Source: Sheuella amnicola (GTDB taxonomy: Bacteria > Pseudomonadota > Gammaproteobacteria > Burkholderiales > Burkholderiaceae_B). Taken from it: a stretch of 64,000 nucleotides of DNA. A program made the translations under genes and the position numbers. The notes under the pieces are model-generated. The model searched no databases and had not been told where the DNA came from. It saw only the letters and a list, made by a program, of their open reading frames with translations. Where the stretch lies: NCBI RefSeq assembly GCF_010499255.1, contig NZ_JAAGRN010000004.1, positions 287,636-351,635 on the forward strand, read 5' to 3'. Positions 17,906-26,175 of the stretch are shown here, in pieces; positions within the stretch are counted from its first letter, which is position 1, and every line of letters starts with the position of its first letter.

Positions 17906-18367
17906 ATGTTGCTCGCTTCGCTTTTTACCGTGCATGTTCTGTCCGCCCTGATCTGGGTGGGCGGAATGTTTTTTGCTCACATGGCATTGCGTCCTACTGT
18001 TGCGACCGTGCTGCAACCGCCAGAGCGATTAACCTTGCTGGTAGGCGTATTCGCAAGATTTTTCGTCTGGGTCAAGATATCAATCGTGTTGCTGTTTCTG
18101 ACAGGCTTTTGGATCATCCATATCTACGGCAATTTCGCCAAGGCGGGATGGCATATCCATTCGATGCTGTTGATTGCAGTCATCATGACGATCATTTTCG
18201 GTGTGATTTACGCAGGGCCTTACAAAGCCCTGCGTTATGCGGTGAGCTTGCAGCAATGGCCCGCGGCCGGGGCTGCTATGGCAACGATCCGGCGTCTGGT
18301 CGGAATCAACCTCGTTCTGGGATTGATTACCGTTGTGATCGGAACGAGCGGGCGCTTTCTGGTTTAA
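17906..18367 (+). CDS. CopD-like four-helix membrane protein
   Basis: A 153-residue integral membrane protein with four hydrophobic segments. It opens with FTVHVLSALIWVGGMFFAHMALRP, the histidine/tryptophan/glycine pattern of CopD-like (copper resistance D domain) proteins, and has HIHSMLLIAVIMTIIFGVIYAGP in the second half. The conserved histidines could bind a metal or heme. Family members act in copper handling or as small quinone/heme proteins; no specific role can be given. It follows acs by 14 bases on the same strand and may be co-transcribed. Confidence 0.75.
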   Translation: MLLASLFTVHVLSALIWVGGMFFAHMALRPTVATVLQPPERLTLLVGVFARFFVWVKISIVLLFLTGFWIIHIYGNFAKAGWHIHSMLLIAVIMTIIFGVIYAGPYKALRYAVSLQQWPAAGAAMATIRRLVGINLVLGLITVVIGTSGRFLV

Positions 18368-18371
18368 GGAT

Positions 18372-18390
18372 GTGCATCACTGCACGTTTT
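18372..18390 (+). terminator. Weak stem-loop between convergent genes
   Basis: GTGCA (18372-18376) pairs with TGCAC (18381-18385) over a 4-base loop and is followed by GTTTT, in the 21 bases between the CopD-like gene and the convergent UxaA-family gene. A five-bp stem is weak, so this is only a possible terminator. Confidence 0.35.
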
Positions 18391-19924
18391 ACATCACAGC
18401 GCCGACTTGCCACGGCACAAATTCATTTTGGCCATAACCATGCAACTCGCTTTTGGTGCGTTCGCCCGAGGCGACTTTGATGATTAATTCGAAGATCTGG
18501 GCGCCTTTTTCTTGAATCGACATGCCGCTGTCGACGATTTCGCCGCAATTGATATCGATATCCTCGCTTTGTCGCTGCCACAAGGCGTTGTTGGTCGATA
18601 ATTTGATGGAAGGAGAAGGCGAACAGCCGTAAGCGGAACCCCGGCCTGTCGTGAAGCAGATCATGTTGGCTCCGCCCGCGACTTGTCCGGTGGCCGACAC
18701 TGGATCATATCCGGGCGTGTCCATATAAACAAAGCCCTTTGCCGTTACGGGTTGCGCGTATTCGTATACCGCTTCCAGACGCATGGTTCCGCCTTTGGCG
18801 ACCGCGCCGAGCGACTTTTCCAGAATGGTCGTCAATCCTCCGGCTTTGTTGCCTGCCGAGGGGTTGTTGTTCATCTCTCCCTGATTGCGTTCACAATAGT
18901 CTTCCCACCAGTGAATGCGCTCGATCAATTTTTCGGCGACTTCTTTCGATGCTGCGCGACGCGTCAATAAGTGTTCGGCTCCGTATATTTCGGGTGTTTC
19001 GGACAGAATGGCGGTCGCACCATGTTGCACCAGCATATCCACTGCCACACCGAGTGCCGGATTGGCCGAAATGCCTGAATAGCCGTCGGAGCCGCCACAC
19101 TGCAAGCCCAGTGTCAAATGACTAATGGGCACTTCGGTGCGGACCACATTATTGGCATGAGGCAGCATCTGTTTGATCAATTCAATGCCTTTCTGCACTG
19201 TCTTTTTGGTGCCACCGCTTTCCTGGATGTTGAACGTGCGGAACAGGGGGTTTTCGGAAAGATGTTCGGCTGTCAATAGATCGCTGATCTGATTGGTTTC
19301 GCAACCAAGACCGACCATCAGAACTCCGCAAAAGTTGACATGACGCGCGTAACCGGACAAGGTTCTGCGCAGCATATCGATACCTTCACCTGTGTTGCCC
19401 ATGCCGCAACCACTACCCATGGTAAGTGCAACAACGCCATCAACATTCGGAAATGCTGCCAGGGCTTCAGGATGGGTTTCGCGATCAAAGTGCGCGGCTA
19501 TCGCACGCGCAGCCGTTGCCGAACAGTTCACGCTGGTGAGGATGCCAAGATAATTGCGCGTGGCGACACGTCCATCGGCACGAACAATCCCCTTGAATGT
19601 GCGTGGCGTTTTGACGTATTCGGTTGGTTTGGCATCCACGCCAATAGCGTAGTCGCGCTCGAATGCGCCGCCCTCGGCTCCCATGCCGAGATTCTGGATG
19701 TGAACATGCGTGCCGGGTTCGATATCCGCCGTTGCGAAACCAATGATCTGGTTATAGCGACGAACGGGTTCACCTTTGCCGATTTTTCGGGTCGCGATCT
19801 TGTGGCCGGGCGGGATGAGTCCACGCACAGTCAGATTCTCGGATTCGATCTTTACGCCGGATAAAAGTTGCTGGCGCGCAATGACGACGTCATCCTGAGG
19901 GTGAAGACGAATAATCGGGTCCAT
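18389..19924 (-). CDS. UxaA-family (altronate/galactarate dehydratase-like) sugar-acid dehydratase, copy 2
   Basis: A 511-residue two-domain protein: SAF-like N-terminus (PIIRLHPQDDVVIARQQL, residues 3-100) and UxaA domain with NCSATAARAIAAHF, TMGSGCGMGNTGEG, MVGLGCETNQ, LQCGGSDGYSGISANPALG, SETPEIYGAEHLLTRRAASKE and CFTTGRGSAYG. It is clearly paralogous to the protein at 5006-6601 across its whole length. It is the last gene of the six-gene minus-strand unit that starts at 25249 and includes a sugar-type ABC importer, so it likely dehydrates the imported sugar acid (or the acid made from an imported sugar) to a 2-keto-3-deoxy acid. Altronate, galactarate or a pentonate are all possible. Confidence 0.88.
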   Translation of the reverse strand: MDPIIRLHPQDDVVIARQQLLSGVKIESENLTVRGLIPPGHKIATRKIGKGEPVRRYNQIIGFATADIEPGTHVHIQNLGMGAEGGAFERDYAIGVDAKPTEYVKTPRTFKGIVRADGRVATRNYLGILTSVNCSATAARAIAAHFDRETHPEALAAFPNVDGVVALTMGSGCGMGNTGEGIDMLRRTLSGYARHVNFCGVLMVGLGCETNQISDLLTAEHLSENPLFRTFNIQESGGTKKTVQKGIELIKQMLPHANNVVRTEVPISHLTLGLQCGGSDGYSGISANPALGVAVDMLVQHGATAILSETPEIYGAEHLLTRRAASKEVAEKLIERIHWWEDYCERNQGEMNNNPSAGNKAGGLTTILEKSLGAVAKGGTMRLEAVYEYAQPVTAKGFVYMDTPGYDPVSATGQVAGGANMICFTTGRGSAYGCSPSPSIKLSTNNALWQRQSEDIDINCGEIVDSGMSIQEKGAQIFELIIKVASGERTKSELHGYGQNEFVPWQVGAVM

Positions 19925-19932
19925 CTTGATTC

Positions 19933-20799
19933 CTATTCTTTTACCGAGCCGGTCATGCCGGACACGTAGTATTCAACAAAAAACGAGTACACGAAGGCAA
20001 CCGGTAGTGAGCCCAGCAAGGCACCCGCCATCAACGATCCCCAATGATATACGTCTCCTTCGACCAGTTCGGTAATCACCCCGACAGGTACGGTTTTAAT
20101 TTCGGAGGACGAAACAAATGTGAGCGCGTAGATGAATTCGTTCCACGACAGGGTGAAGGCGAAAATGCCGGCGGAAATCAGTCCCGGTACTGCCAGGGGC
20201 AGGATAATTCGCGTCAGAATCTGCCAGCGTGATGCCCCATCGATCATGGCGCATTCTTCAAGCTCGTAGGGGATCGACCTGAAATATCCCATCAGCAACC
20301 AGGTACAGAATGGAACAAGAAATGTCGGATACGTCAATATCAGGGCAAGGCGCGTGTCAAAAAGTCCGTACTGATAAACGATGCTGGCCAATGGGATGAA
20401 AATGATGGAGGGAGGCACCAGATAGGCAAAGAAAATCAGCATGCCAACAACTTTAGAGCCTTTGAATCGCAACCGTTCGATCGCGTAGGCGGCAAGCACC
20501 GAAGTGAACAGCGAGATGAACGTCGCGCATACCGACACGATCACCGTATTGAGTAACCATGATGGGTAGGATGTGTGAAACAACAGTTTCTTGAAATGCG
20601 CCAGGGTCGGATTGATCAGCCAGAATGGGTTGCCTGACTTGGAAATCAATTCTTCATTCGGTTTGAACGCGGTCATCCCCATCCAGTAAAAAGGAAAGAG
20701 AAGAATGATCAGCATCAGGATCAAAGGGATATAGACGGTCACCCATCGACGCGGTATCGAGGTCAGGAAATCCATACCCTGATTGTTCGTTTTGGACAT
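19933..20799 (-). CDS. ABC sugar transporter permease, MalG-type
   Basis: A 288-residue inner-membrane permease with six helices and the EAA loop ECAMIDGASRWQILTRIILPLAVPG (in two stretches, about residues 190-215) that docks onto the ATPase. The C-terminal end (VEYYVSGMTGSVKE) is typical of MalG/UgpE-like CUT1 permeases. I choose the ATG at 20799 (MSKTNNQG), with GGGAAAA before it; the frame stays open upstream into the preceding permease gene. It pairs with the permease at 20817-21731 and the ATPase at 23226-24296. Confidence 0.9.
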   Translation of the reverse strand: MSKTNNQGMDFLTSIPRRWVTVYIPLILMLIILLFPFYWMGMTAFKPNEELISKSGNPFWLINPTLAHFKKLLFHTSYPSWLLNTVIVSVCATFISLFTSVLAAYAIERLRFKGSKVVGMLIFFAYLVPPSIIFIPLASIVYQYGLFDTRLALILTYPTFLVPFCTWLLMGYFRSIPYELEECAMIDGASRWQILTRIILPLAVPGLISAGIFAFTLSWNEFIYALTFVSSSEIKTVPVGVITELVEGDVYHWGSLMAGALLGSLPVAFVYSFFVEYYVSGMTGSVKE

Positions 20800-20816
20800 T
20801 GCGATTTTCCCGAAAA

Positions 20817-21731
20817 TTATTTGTCTGCGCCTTGCTGCCATGCGCGGCGCTGCAAGCCAAAGTAACTGAACATGATGGCAGCCAGAAGCAAGGGCACCAT
20901 CATGGTGGCGATTGCCGCGCCTTCACCCATCGATCCGCCCGGTATGGCGCGCTGAAAAGCAAGTGTCGCCATCAAGTGCGTGGCGTTGAGCGGCCCGCCG
21001 CGCGTCAGCACATAGATCAGCTGAAAGTCAGTGAATGTGAACAGCACCGAAAAAGTCATCACAACAGCGATGATGGGCGTCAATAATGGCAATGTGATGA
21101 AGCGAAATTGTTGCCATGGTGTCGCGCCGTCAATCGATGCGGCTTCGTAATACGAAGGAGAAATGGTTTGCAGGCCGGCAAGCAGCGATATCGCGACAAA
21201 TGGAATGCCGCGCCAGACGTTGGCGATGATGACCGACATGCGAGCCAGCCAGGGTTCGCCTAGAAAGTCGATATATGTGTCGATCAGGCCCATTTTGACC
21301 AGAGCCCAACTGACCACCGAAAATTGAGAGTCGTAAATCCACCAGAATGCGATTGCGCTCAACGCGGTCGGCACGATCCAAGGCAGCAGTACCACAGCCC
21401 TGAAAAAGGATTGAAAAGGCAGATTCTTATTCAAAATAAGAGCGAGCCATAAACCAAGCAGAAACTTGGCGATGCTGGCGACGATGGTGTAGAAAAGAGT
21501 ATTGAATACCGAGAGTTGAAACACACTGTCTGTGATCAGGTATGTGAAATTCTCAATGCCGATCCAGCTGCCTGCGCGTCCGATTTTTGCATCGGTGAAG
21601 CCGAGCCATGTGCCCAGCCCCAAAGGGTAGGCAAGCAGTCCAATCAATAGAATCGCAGCCGGCAACATGAATGCGAAACCGAGCGCATGACGGTTGGACT
21701 GGAAGCGTTCCAGCAAAGAAAGGGATTTCAT
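20817..21731 (-). CDS. ABC sugar transporter permease, MalF-type
   Basis: A 304-residue inner-membrane permease with six helices. The EAA loop is YEAASIDGATPWQQFRFITLPLLTPI (in two parts, about residues 203-228). FMLPAAILLIGLLAYPLG near the N-terminus and LTRGGPLNATHLMATLAFQRA before the last helix are typical of MalF/UgpA-like CUT1 permeases. The ATG at 21731 is preferred to a TTG six codons upstream. It forms the membrane channel with the MalG-type partner encoded next. Confidence 0.91.
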   Translation of the reverse strand: MKSLSLLERFQSNRHALGFAFMLPAAILLIGLLAYPLGLGTWLGFTDAKIGRAGSWIGIENFTYLITDSVFQLSVFNTLFYTIVASIAKFLLGLWLALILNKNLPFQSFFRAVVLLPWIVPTALSAIAFWWIYDSQFSVVSWALVKMGLIDTYIDFLGEPWLARMSVIIANVWRGIPFVAISLLAGLQTISPSYYEAASIDGATPWQQFRFITLPLLTPIIAVVMTFSVLFTFTDFQLIYVLTRGGPLNATHLMATLAFQRAIPGGSMGEGAAIATMMVPLLLAAIMFSYFGLQRRAWQQGADK

Positions 21732-21808
21732 ATCAGCCTGTACTGTCAACTTGAAAACAATGTCGACCTTCGAACGAATGTCGCTCGAAGGTCGCGTTCA
21801 TGTGTTGC

Positions 21809-23131
21809 TTAGCTCTTGTAGTAACGCTTTGCCCGTTCGGCAGCGCGCGCAGCGGCCTCTTTGGGTGTGCGATTGCCGCTTGATGCTTCCGCAACCATAT
21901 CGAGCACGATGTAATCGGCCAGACAAGCTGCCGATGCCGCACCCAGTGGTCCCGAGTAGCCGTGGTAAGTCATCATGGCAGGACCTTCGCCATAGACTTT
22001 TGCTTTCGGGTCGGCGGTCCAGATCGGATTCTTTTCGTAAGCCTTCAGGGTTTGCGCACCATAACCGATCGATTTTTCCAGCCATGGATTGTACTGATCA
22101 GCCTCCATCAGCCAGCGCGCAAGCTCTCGCGTGGCGTTCGGATACTTGGTGTAGGCAAACAGCATCATCTGGGTGATTTGCATCAGCTCCATCGGCTTGC
22201 CAACAGGGCCGACAGGGAAGTGCGCATGCTGAATGTCTTTCGCCATTTCCTGCATCTTGGGATCTTGGGACGTCTTGGCTGCGTAGTACACCGAAATGCC
22301 GTTGGCTGTCAGGCTGATCTGTCCATCCAGGAATGCTTTGTTGTTATTGGGATCCTGCCAGGACAACGTGCCGGGTACGAAGGTCTTGTAGAGTTGGGCA
22401 GCGTACTCGAGCGCCGCGATGGTCTCGGGAGAGTTCACGACAACGTTGCCTTTCTCGTCGACCAGGCGACCGCCGTGGGACCAGAGCAGCCAGTGCACCC
22501 AGTTATTGCCGTCACCGACGGCTTTGCCCAGGGCGAAGCCTGCTGGCGTACCCTTGGCCTTGAGTGCCTGGCAAAGCTTCAGAAAGCCAGCCGTATCTTT
22601 CGGCATTGTGTCGAATCCGGCCGCTTTCATGTGGCTTTCACGATAAACCATCGCATTGGCGATCACTGCCCATGGCACGGAAATCCATTTATCCTTGAGC
22701 ATGCCGTATTGTTTCGAAACGTCATACCAGCCACCGTACTTGTTTCCAAGATAATTACAGAGTTCCGTCACATCGAGCAGCTTGGTCGGATACTGAAACG
22801 GATCATCAAACCATCCCATGATCATGTCCGGGCCGCTACCGACGTTTGCGCTAACCGCTGCTTTGGGACGGACATCTTCCCAGCCTTCATTATCAACCTT
22901 AACTTCGACTCCCGTTGCTTTGCTGAAAGCGGCAACGTTAGCCATGAATTGATCTTCGTCTCCTTGCACGAAGCGCTTCCAGCGCAATACGCGCAGCTTG
23001 GCGCCGGCTTCCGGCTTATATGACAGCGTAGGCGCCTGGGCGAGGCTCAAGGGGCTGTAACCGGCGATTGCAGAGGCGCCCGCAACGGCGGCACTGGTTC
23101 CGATAAATTCACGACGTGAAAAATGCTTCAT
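21809..23131 (-). CDS. ABC transporter extracellular solute-binding protein (family 1) with Tat signal
   Basis: A 440-residue periplasmic binding protein. The N-terminus carries a twin-arginine signal (SRREFIGTSAAVAGASA, residues 5-21), so it is exported folded. The mature part has the family 1 (MalE/UgpB-like) layout with LRVLRWKRFVQGDEDQFMAN, GPDMIMGWFDDPFQYP and the tryptophan/tyrosine-rich segments used for sugar stacking (NKYGGWYDVSKQYG, NWVHWLLWSHGG). The ligand is likely a carbohydrate or sugar acid. It lies between the ATPase and permease genes in the same operon, with a short hairpin-forming gap before it. Confidence 0.92.
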   Translation of the reverse strand: MKHFSRREFIGTSAAVAGASAIAGYSPLSLAQAPTLSYKPEAGAKLRVLRWKRFVQGDEDQFMANVAAFSKATGVEVKVDNEGWEDVRPKAAVSANVGSGPDMIMGWFDDPFQYPTKLLDVTELCNYLGNKYGGWYDVSKQYGMLKDKWISVPWAVIANAMVYRESHMKAAGFDTMPKDTAGFLKLCQALKAKGTPAGFALGKAVGDGNNWVHWLLWSHGGRLVDEKGNVVVNSPETIAALEYAAQLYKTFVPGTLSWQDPNNNKAFLDGQISLTANGISVYYAAKTSQDPKMQEMAKDIQHAHFPVGPVGKPMELMQITQMMLFAYTKYPNATRELARWLMEADQYNPWLEKSIGYGAQTLKAYEKNPIWTADPKAKVYGEGPAMMTYHGYSGPLGAASAACLADYIVLDMVAEASSGNRTPKEAAARAAERAKRYYKS

Positions 23132-23199
23132 CTCTGATCTCCTTTGGTACCGCAGTTAAGAGTGCTTCTTTAAAAAACAAACGCTGCTTGAATATTCAG

Positions 23200-23219
23200 G
23201 TACTTTCTAATCGAAGTAC
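23200..23219 (-). other. Intercistronic stem-loop upstream of the binding-protein gene
   Basis: GTACTT (23200-23205) pairs with AAGTAC (23214-23219) over an 8-base loop, in the 94-base gap between the ATPase stop (23226) and the binding-protein start (23131). Such hairpins between an ABC ATPase and its binding-protein gene often act as RNA processing or stabilising elements, giving more binding protein. The stem is short. Confidence 0.35.
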
Positions 23220-23225
23220 TTTCAA

Positions 23226-24296
23226 CTATTTCATTACGTTGCCTGTAGCCGAATCAAAAAGATGGCACTGCGCAAAATCGGGGCGAAGTTTGATCATTTG
23301 TTCCGGTTGTATGTCGACACGATCCCTGAAGACAATTGTCATCTGGGTGCCGGCAAGTTCGCATGCGACGAACGTGTCGGCTCCGGTCGGTTCGATAACG
23401 TTAGCCTTGACTGTGATCGGACCGCTCGAGTCGATCATCAGATGCTCCGGACGTGTTCCGAGCAACACCTCCTGTCCCGCATTTCCGATCGCATGTTGCT
23501 TGACAGTGACAGTCGACCCGTCTCGCAACTCGACCGCGGTTTTGCCGTCTTGATGGATGATTTTCCCGGGCAGCATGTTCATGGCAGGCGATCCGATGAA
23601 TCCAGCGACAAAGGTGTTGATCGGGTTTTCATATAGCTCAAGCGGGCCGCCGACTTGCTCGACGCGGCCATCTCGCATGACGACGATTTGGTCGCCCATG
23701 GTCATCGCTTCGATTTGATCGTGGGTGACATACACCGATGTTGTCTTGAGTCGCTGATGCAATGCTTTGATTTCGGTTCGCATTTGAACGCGAAGTTTGG
23801 CGTCAAGGTTCGATAGCGGCTCATCGAATAAAAACACCTGGGGATCCCGTACGATGGCGCGTCCCATGGCAACGCGCTGGCGTTGCCCGCCGGATAATTG
23901 TCGCGGGAAGCGGTCTAGCAATGCAGTCAGTCCCAGAATTTCGGCGGCGCGCTTGACGCGCGCGTCGCTGTCGGCTTTGTCCGCTTTTGCCAGCATCAGC
24001 GAAAACGCCATGTTGTCGCGAACTGTCATGTGCGGATACAAGGCGTAGTTCTGAAACACCATGGCGATGTCTCGCTCTTTGGGCTGCATGGTGTTGACGC
24101 ATTTGTCGCCGATGAATATTTCGCCTCCGGTGACTTCCTCCAATCCCGCAAGCATCCTAAGCAAAGTCGATTTGCCGCATCCGGAAGGGCCAACCAGAAC
24201 AGTGAAAGATCCTTCGGGAATGGAAATATCCACGCCATGCAGGATTTCGGTGTCCTGAAAGGACTTTTTGACGCCTCGCAGGGTAACGCTAGCCAT
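23226..24296 (-). CDS. ABC sugar transporter ATPase, MalK/UgpC-type
   Basis: A 356-residue ATPase. Walker A is [12 protein letters not shown] (about residues 37-48), signature [20 protein letters not shown] (about 134), Walker [13 protein letters not shown] (about 155-166), H-loop [14 protein letters not shown]-terminal TOBE/OB regulatory domain follows from about residue 235 ([15 protein letters not shown]). This domain layout is that of CUT1 carbohydrate importers. The start codon overlaps the stop of the upstream dehydrogenase gene by one base (TAATG), so the transporter is translationally coupled to a catabolic enzyme. Confidence 0.95.
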   Translation of the reverse strand: MASVTLRGVKKSFQDTEILHGVDISIPEGSFTVLVGPSGCGKSTLLRMLAGLEEVTGGEIFIGDKCVNTMQPKERDIAMVFQNYALYPHMTVRDNMAFSLMLAKADKADSDARVKRAAEILGLTALLDRFPRQLSGGQRQRVAMGRAIVRDPQVFLFDEPLSNLDAKLRVQMRTEIKALHQRLKTTSVYVTHDQIEAMTMGDQIVVMRDGRVEQVGGPLELYENPINTFVAGFIGSPAMNMLPGKIIHQDGKTAVELRDGSTVTVKQHAIGNAGQEVLLGTRPEHLMIDSSGPITVKANVIEPTGADTFVACELAGTQMTIVFRDRVDIQPEQMIKLRPDFAQCHLFDSATGNVMK

Positions 24297-25249
24297 TATC
24301 GTGTTCCTTGAATAACAACGTAATCGGGCTTGCCGGTCTTGGCAAAAGTAATGATGTTCTGCGCAGCCTTGCTTCGCAGTTCGATCTCCGCTTCACGCGA
24401 GAAGAAAGCGGCGTGCGGAGTCAGAATCGTGCGCGGATGGCTGACCAAGGGATGGTTTCCGGGCGGCTCGATCGGTAGTACATCCAGTGCAAGCCCGCCC
24501 AGTTGTCCGGAATTCAATGCGTCCAGGGCATCGTCCACGTCCACGATACCGCCGCGTGCGGTATTGACGATATAACTGCCGGGCTTCATGAGCTTAAGCA
24601 CGTCCTTGTTGACGATGTTACGTGTCTCGTCGTTCAAGGGCGTGTGAATCGATATGATGTCGGCCGTCTTGAATAAAGTTTCCATGTCGACGCGCTCGAC
24701 ATACGGTGGAAAGTCGTAGGCCATGATATGAGGATCGCAGGCGATCACGCGGCCGAAAGTTTCACGAGCGATGTGCGCAAAACGCTTTCCGATTCGTCCG
24801 AGGCCAAGAATTCCGACCGTCATGTTCAATGGACGCTTGAGGACACCCGGAGTCAGGTAATGCCAATTGCCGGTACGGATGTCGCGATCGTAAAAACTCA
24901 AGTGACGGGTGAGGTTCAGGGCCATCGCGAATGCATGACTCGATACTTCATGCACTCCATAGTCGGGGGAGTTGCCTACCCATACGCCGCAAGCTTGCGC
25001 ATCAGCCGTATTGATCGTATCGAAGCCTGCACCGTAGCGGCTGACGATTTTCAGTTTAGGCAGCGCTTCAAAAACCTTTCTGTTGGCAGGCGCGTATTGG
25101 AGCAAAAAAGCATCGACGTCGCGTCCGGCCGCGATCAGTTCGTCTTCAGTCTTGCACTGAGCAGTCACGACCTCGAGGCCGGCTTGTTTGAATAATCCAA
25201 GTTCGAGATCGACATTGGGAAAGTCGAAATCGGTGATCAATACTTTCAT
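24296..25249 (-). CDS. D-isomer-specific 2-hydroxyacid dehydrogenase
   Basis: A 317-residue NAD(P)-dependent dehydrogenase of the SerA/CtBP superfamily. The nucleotide-binding motif is [14 protein letters not shown] (about 145-158). Catalytic residues appear as Arg in [14 protein letters not shown] (about 232), Glu in [11 protein letters not shown] (about 262) and His in [14 protein letters not shown] (about 285). Reduction or oxidation of a D-2-hydroxyacid/2-oxoacid pair is expected. As the first gene of the transporter operon it is the one nearest the palindromic operator at 25321. It might oxidise a hydroxyacid end product such as glycolate, or act on the imported acid itself. Confidence 0.9.
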   Translation of the reverse strand: MKVLITDFDFPNVDLELGLFKQAGLEVVTAQCKTEDELIAAGRDVDAFLLQYAPANRKVFEALPKLKIVSRYGAGFDTINTADAQACGVWVGNSPDYGVHEVSSHAFAMALNLTRHLSFYDRDIRTGNWHYLTPGVLKRPLNMTVGILGLGRIGKRFAHIARETFGRVIACDPHIMAYDFPPYVERVDMETLFKTADIISIHTPLNDETRNIVNKDVLKLMKPGSYIVNTARGGIVDVDDALDALNSGQLGGLALDVLPIEPPGNHPLVSHPRTILTPHAAFFSREAEIELRSKAAQNIITFAKTGKPDYVVIQGTR

Positions 25250-25320
25250 GAACTGAAGGTCTCCAGCGTTTTATGTTTGACTTGAGTGATTAAGGATATT
25301 ATGGTTGTATGAACTGATCA

Positions 25321-25335
25321 ATTGGTCTGACCAAT
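25321..25335. promoter_or_regulatory. FadR/GntR-type operator, site 1
   Basis: ATTGGTCTGACCAAT is a perfect 15-base palindrome with the TTGGT-N3-ACCAA core typical of FadR-subfamily regulators. It lies in the 135-base region between the divergent dehydrogenase/transporter operon (start 25249) and the SDR gene (start 25385). A closely similar site is at 27997-28011, next to a FadR-type regulator gene. Confidence 0.82.
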
Positions 25336-25384
25336 TTTTTTTGCAAAATAACGGGAAAACCCCTAATTTTCTGAGGCAAACGAT

Positions 25385-26152
25385 ATGAGTAAACCAGCGA
25401 TATACGATTTTTCCGGCAAACATGCGGTTGTGACCGGTGGGGCTGCCGGAATCGGCGAAGCTTGCGCGGCACGTTTGCTCGGTGGTGGGGCCAAAGTTTC
25501 AATCTGGGATCGCGATGCGGCTGCGCTCAAGGCCGCGCAGATTCGATTGGGCGGCAATGTGAATCCTGTTCAGGTGGATGTGTCGGATGAACAATCGGTG
25601 CTGCAAGCCCTGAGAGCGACACAAGCCTATGGCGAAAGGATCGATATTCTGGTCAATAGTGCCGGCATTACGGGACCGAACACTACTGTGATCGAGTATC
25701 CGGTCGAAGAGTGGAATCGTGTTTTCGATATCAATGTTCGCGGTACATTTCTGACATGTAAAAATATCGCGCCTGTCATGAAAAAATCGAATAATGGCGC
25801 GGGTTACGGACGCATCGTGAATATTGCTTCCGTTGCCGGCAAAGAAGGCAATCCCAATGCATCTGCCTATAGTGCGTCTAAAGCGGCGGTGATGGGGCTG
25901 ACGAAGTCATTGGGTAAAGAGCTCGCTCAAACCGAAATCAAGGTGAATTGCATCACCCCGGCTGCAGTCAAGACCGGCATGTTCTCCCAAATGACGCAAC
26001 AGCACATTGATTTCATGCTTTCGAAAATTCCGATGAATCGTTTCGGTGAAATTCAGGAAATCGCCAATCTGGTCGCCTGGCTGTCGTCCGATGAATGCAG
26101 CTTCTCGACCGGAGCCGTATTCGATATTTCCGGCGGTCGCGCTACCTATTGA
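25385..26152 (+). CDS. SDR family oxidoreductase (candidate sugar dehydrogenase)
   Basis: A 255-residue short-chain dehydrogenase. The cofactor site is VTGGAAGIGEACAARLL (about 16-32) with an acidic residue after strand 2 (SIWDRDAAALK), favouring NAD. The NSAGITGP motif is at about 92, catalytic Ser near NIASVAGKEG (about 144) and Tyr/Lys in AYSASKAAVMG (about 160-170). Similar proteins act as aldose 1-dehydrogenases or 3-oxoacyl reductases. Its position at operator 1, divergent from a sugar importer and followed by more catabolic dehydrogenases, supports oxidation of a sugar or sugar acid. The substrate is not shown by the sequence. Confidence 0.87.
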   Translation: MSKPAIYDFSGKHAVVTGGAAGIGEACAARLLGGGAKVSIWDRDAAALKAAQIRLGGNVNPVQVDVSDEQSVLQALRATQAYGERIDILVNSAGITGPNTTVIEYPVEEWNRVFDINVRGTFLTCKNIAPVMKKSNNGAGYGRIVNIASVAGKEGNPNASAYSASKAAVMGLTKSLGKELAQTEIKVNCITPAAVKTGMFSQMTQQHIDFMLSKIPMNRFGEIQEIANLVAWLSSDECSFSTGAVFDISGGRATY

Positions 26153-26175
26153 TTCTTTCATTGAACGGGACAAAC

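Noticed and set aside
21962..23023. A 353-codon open frame on the plus strand across the solute-binding-protein gene
   Set aside because: It lies antisense to a gene with a clear Tat signal and family features; its translation is rich in His, Arg and Gly without domains, as expected for a shadow frame.
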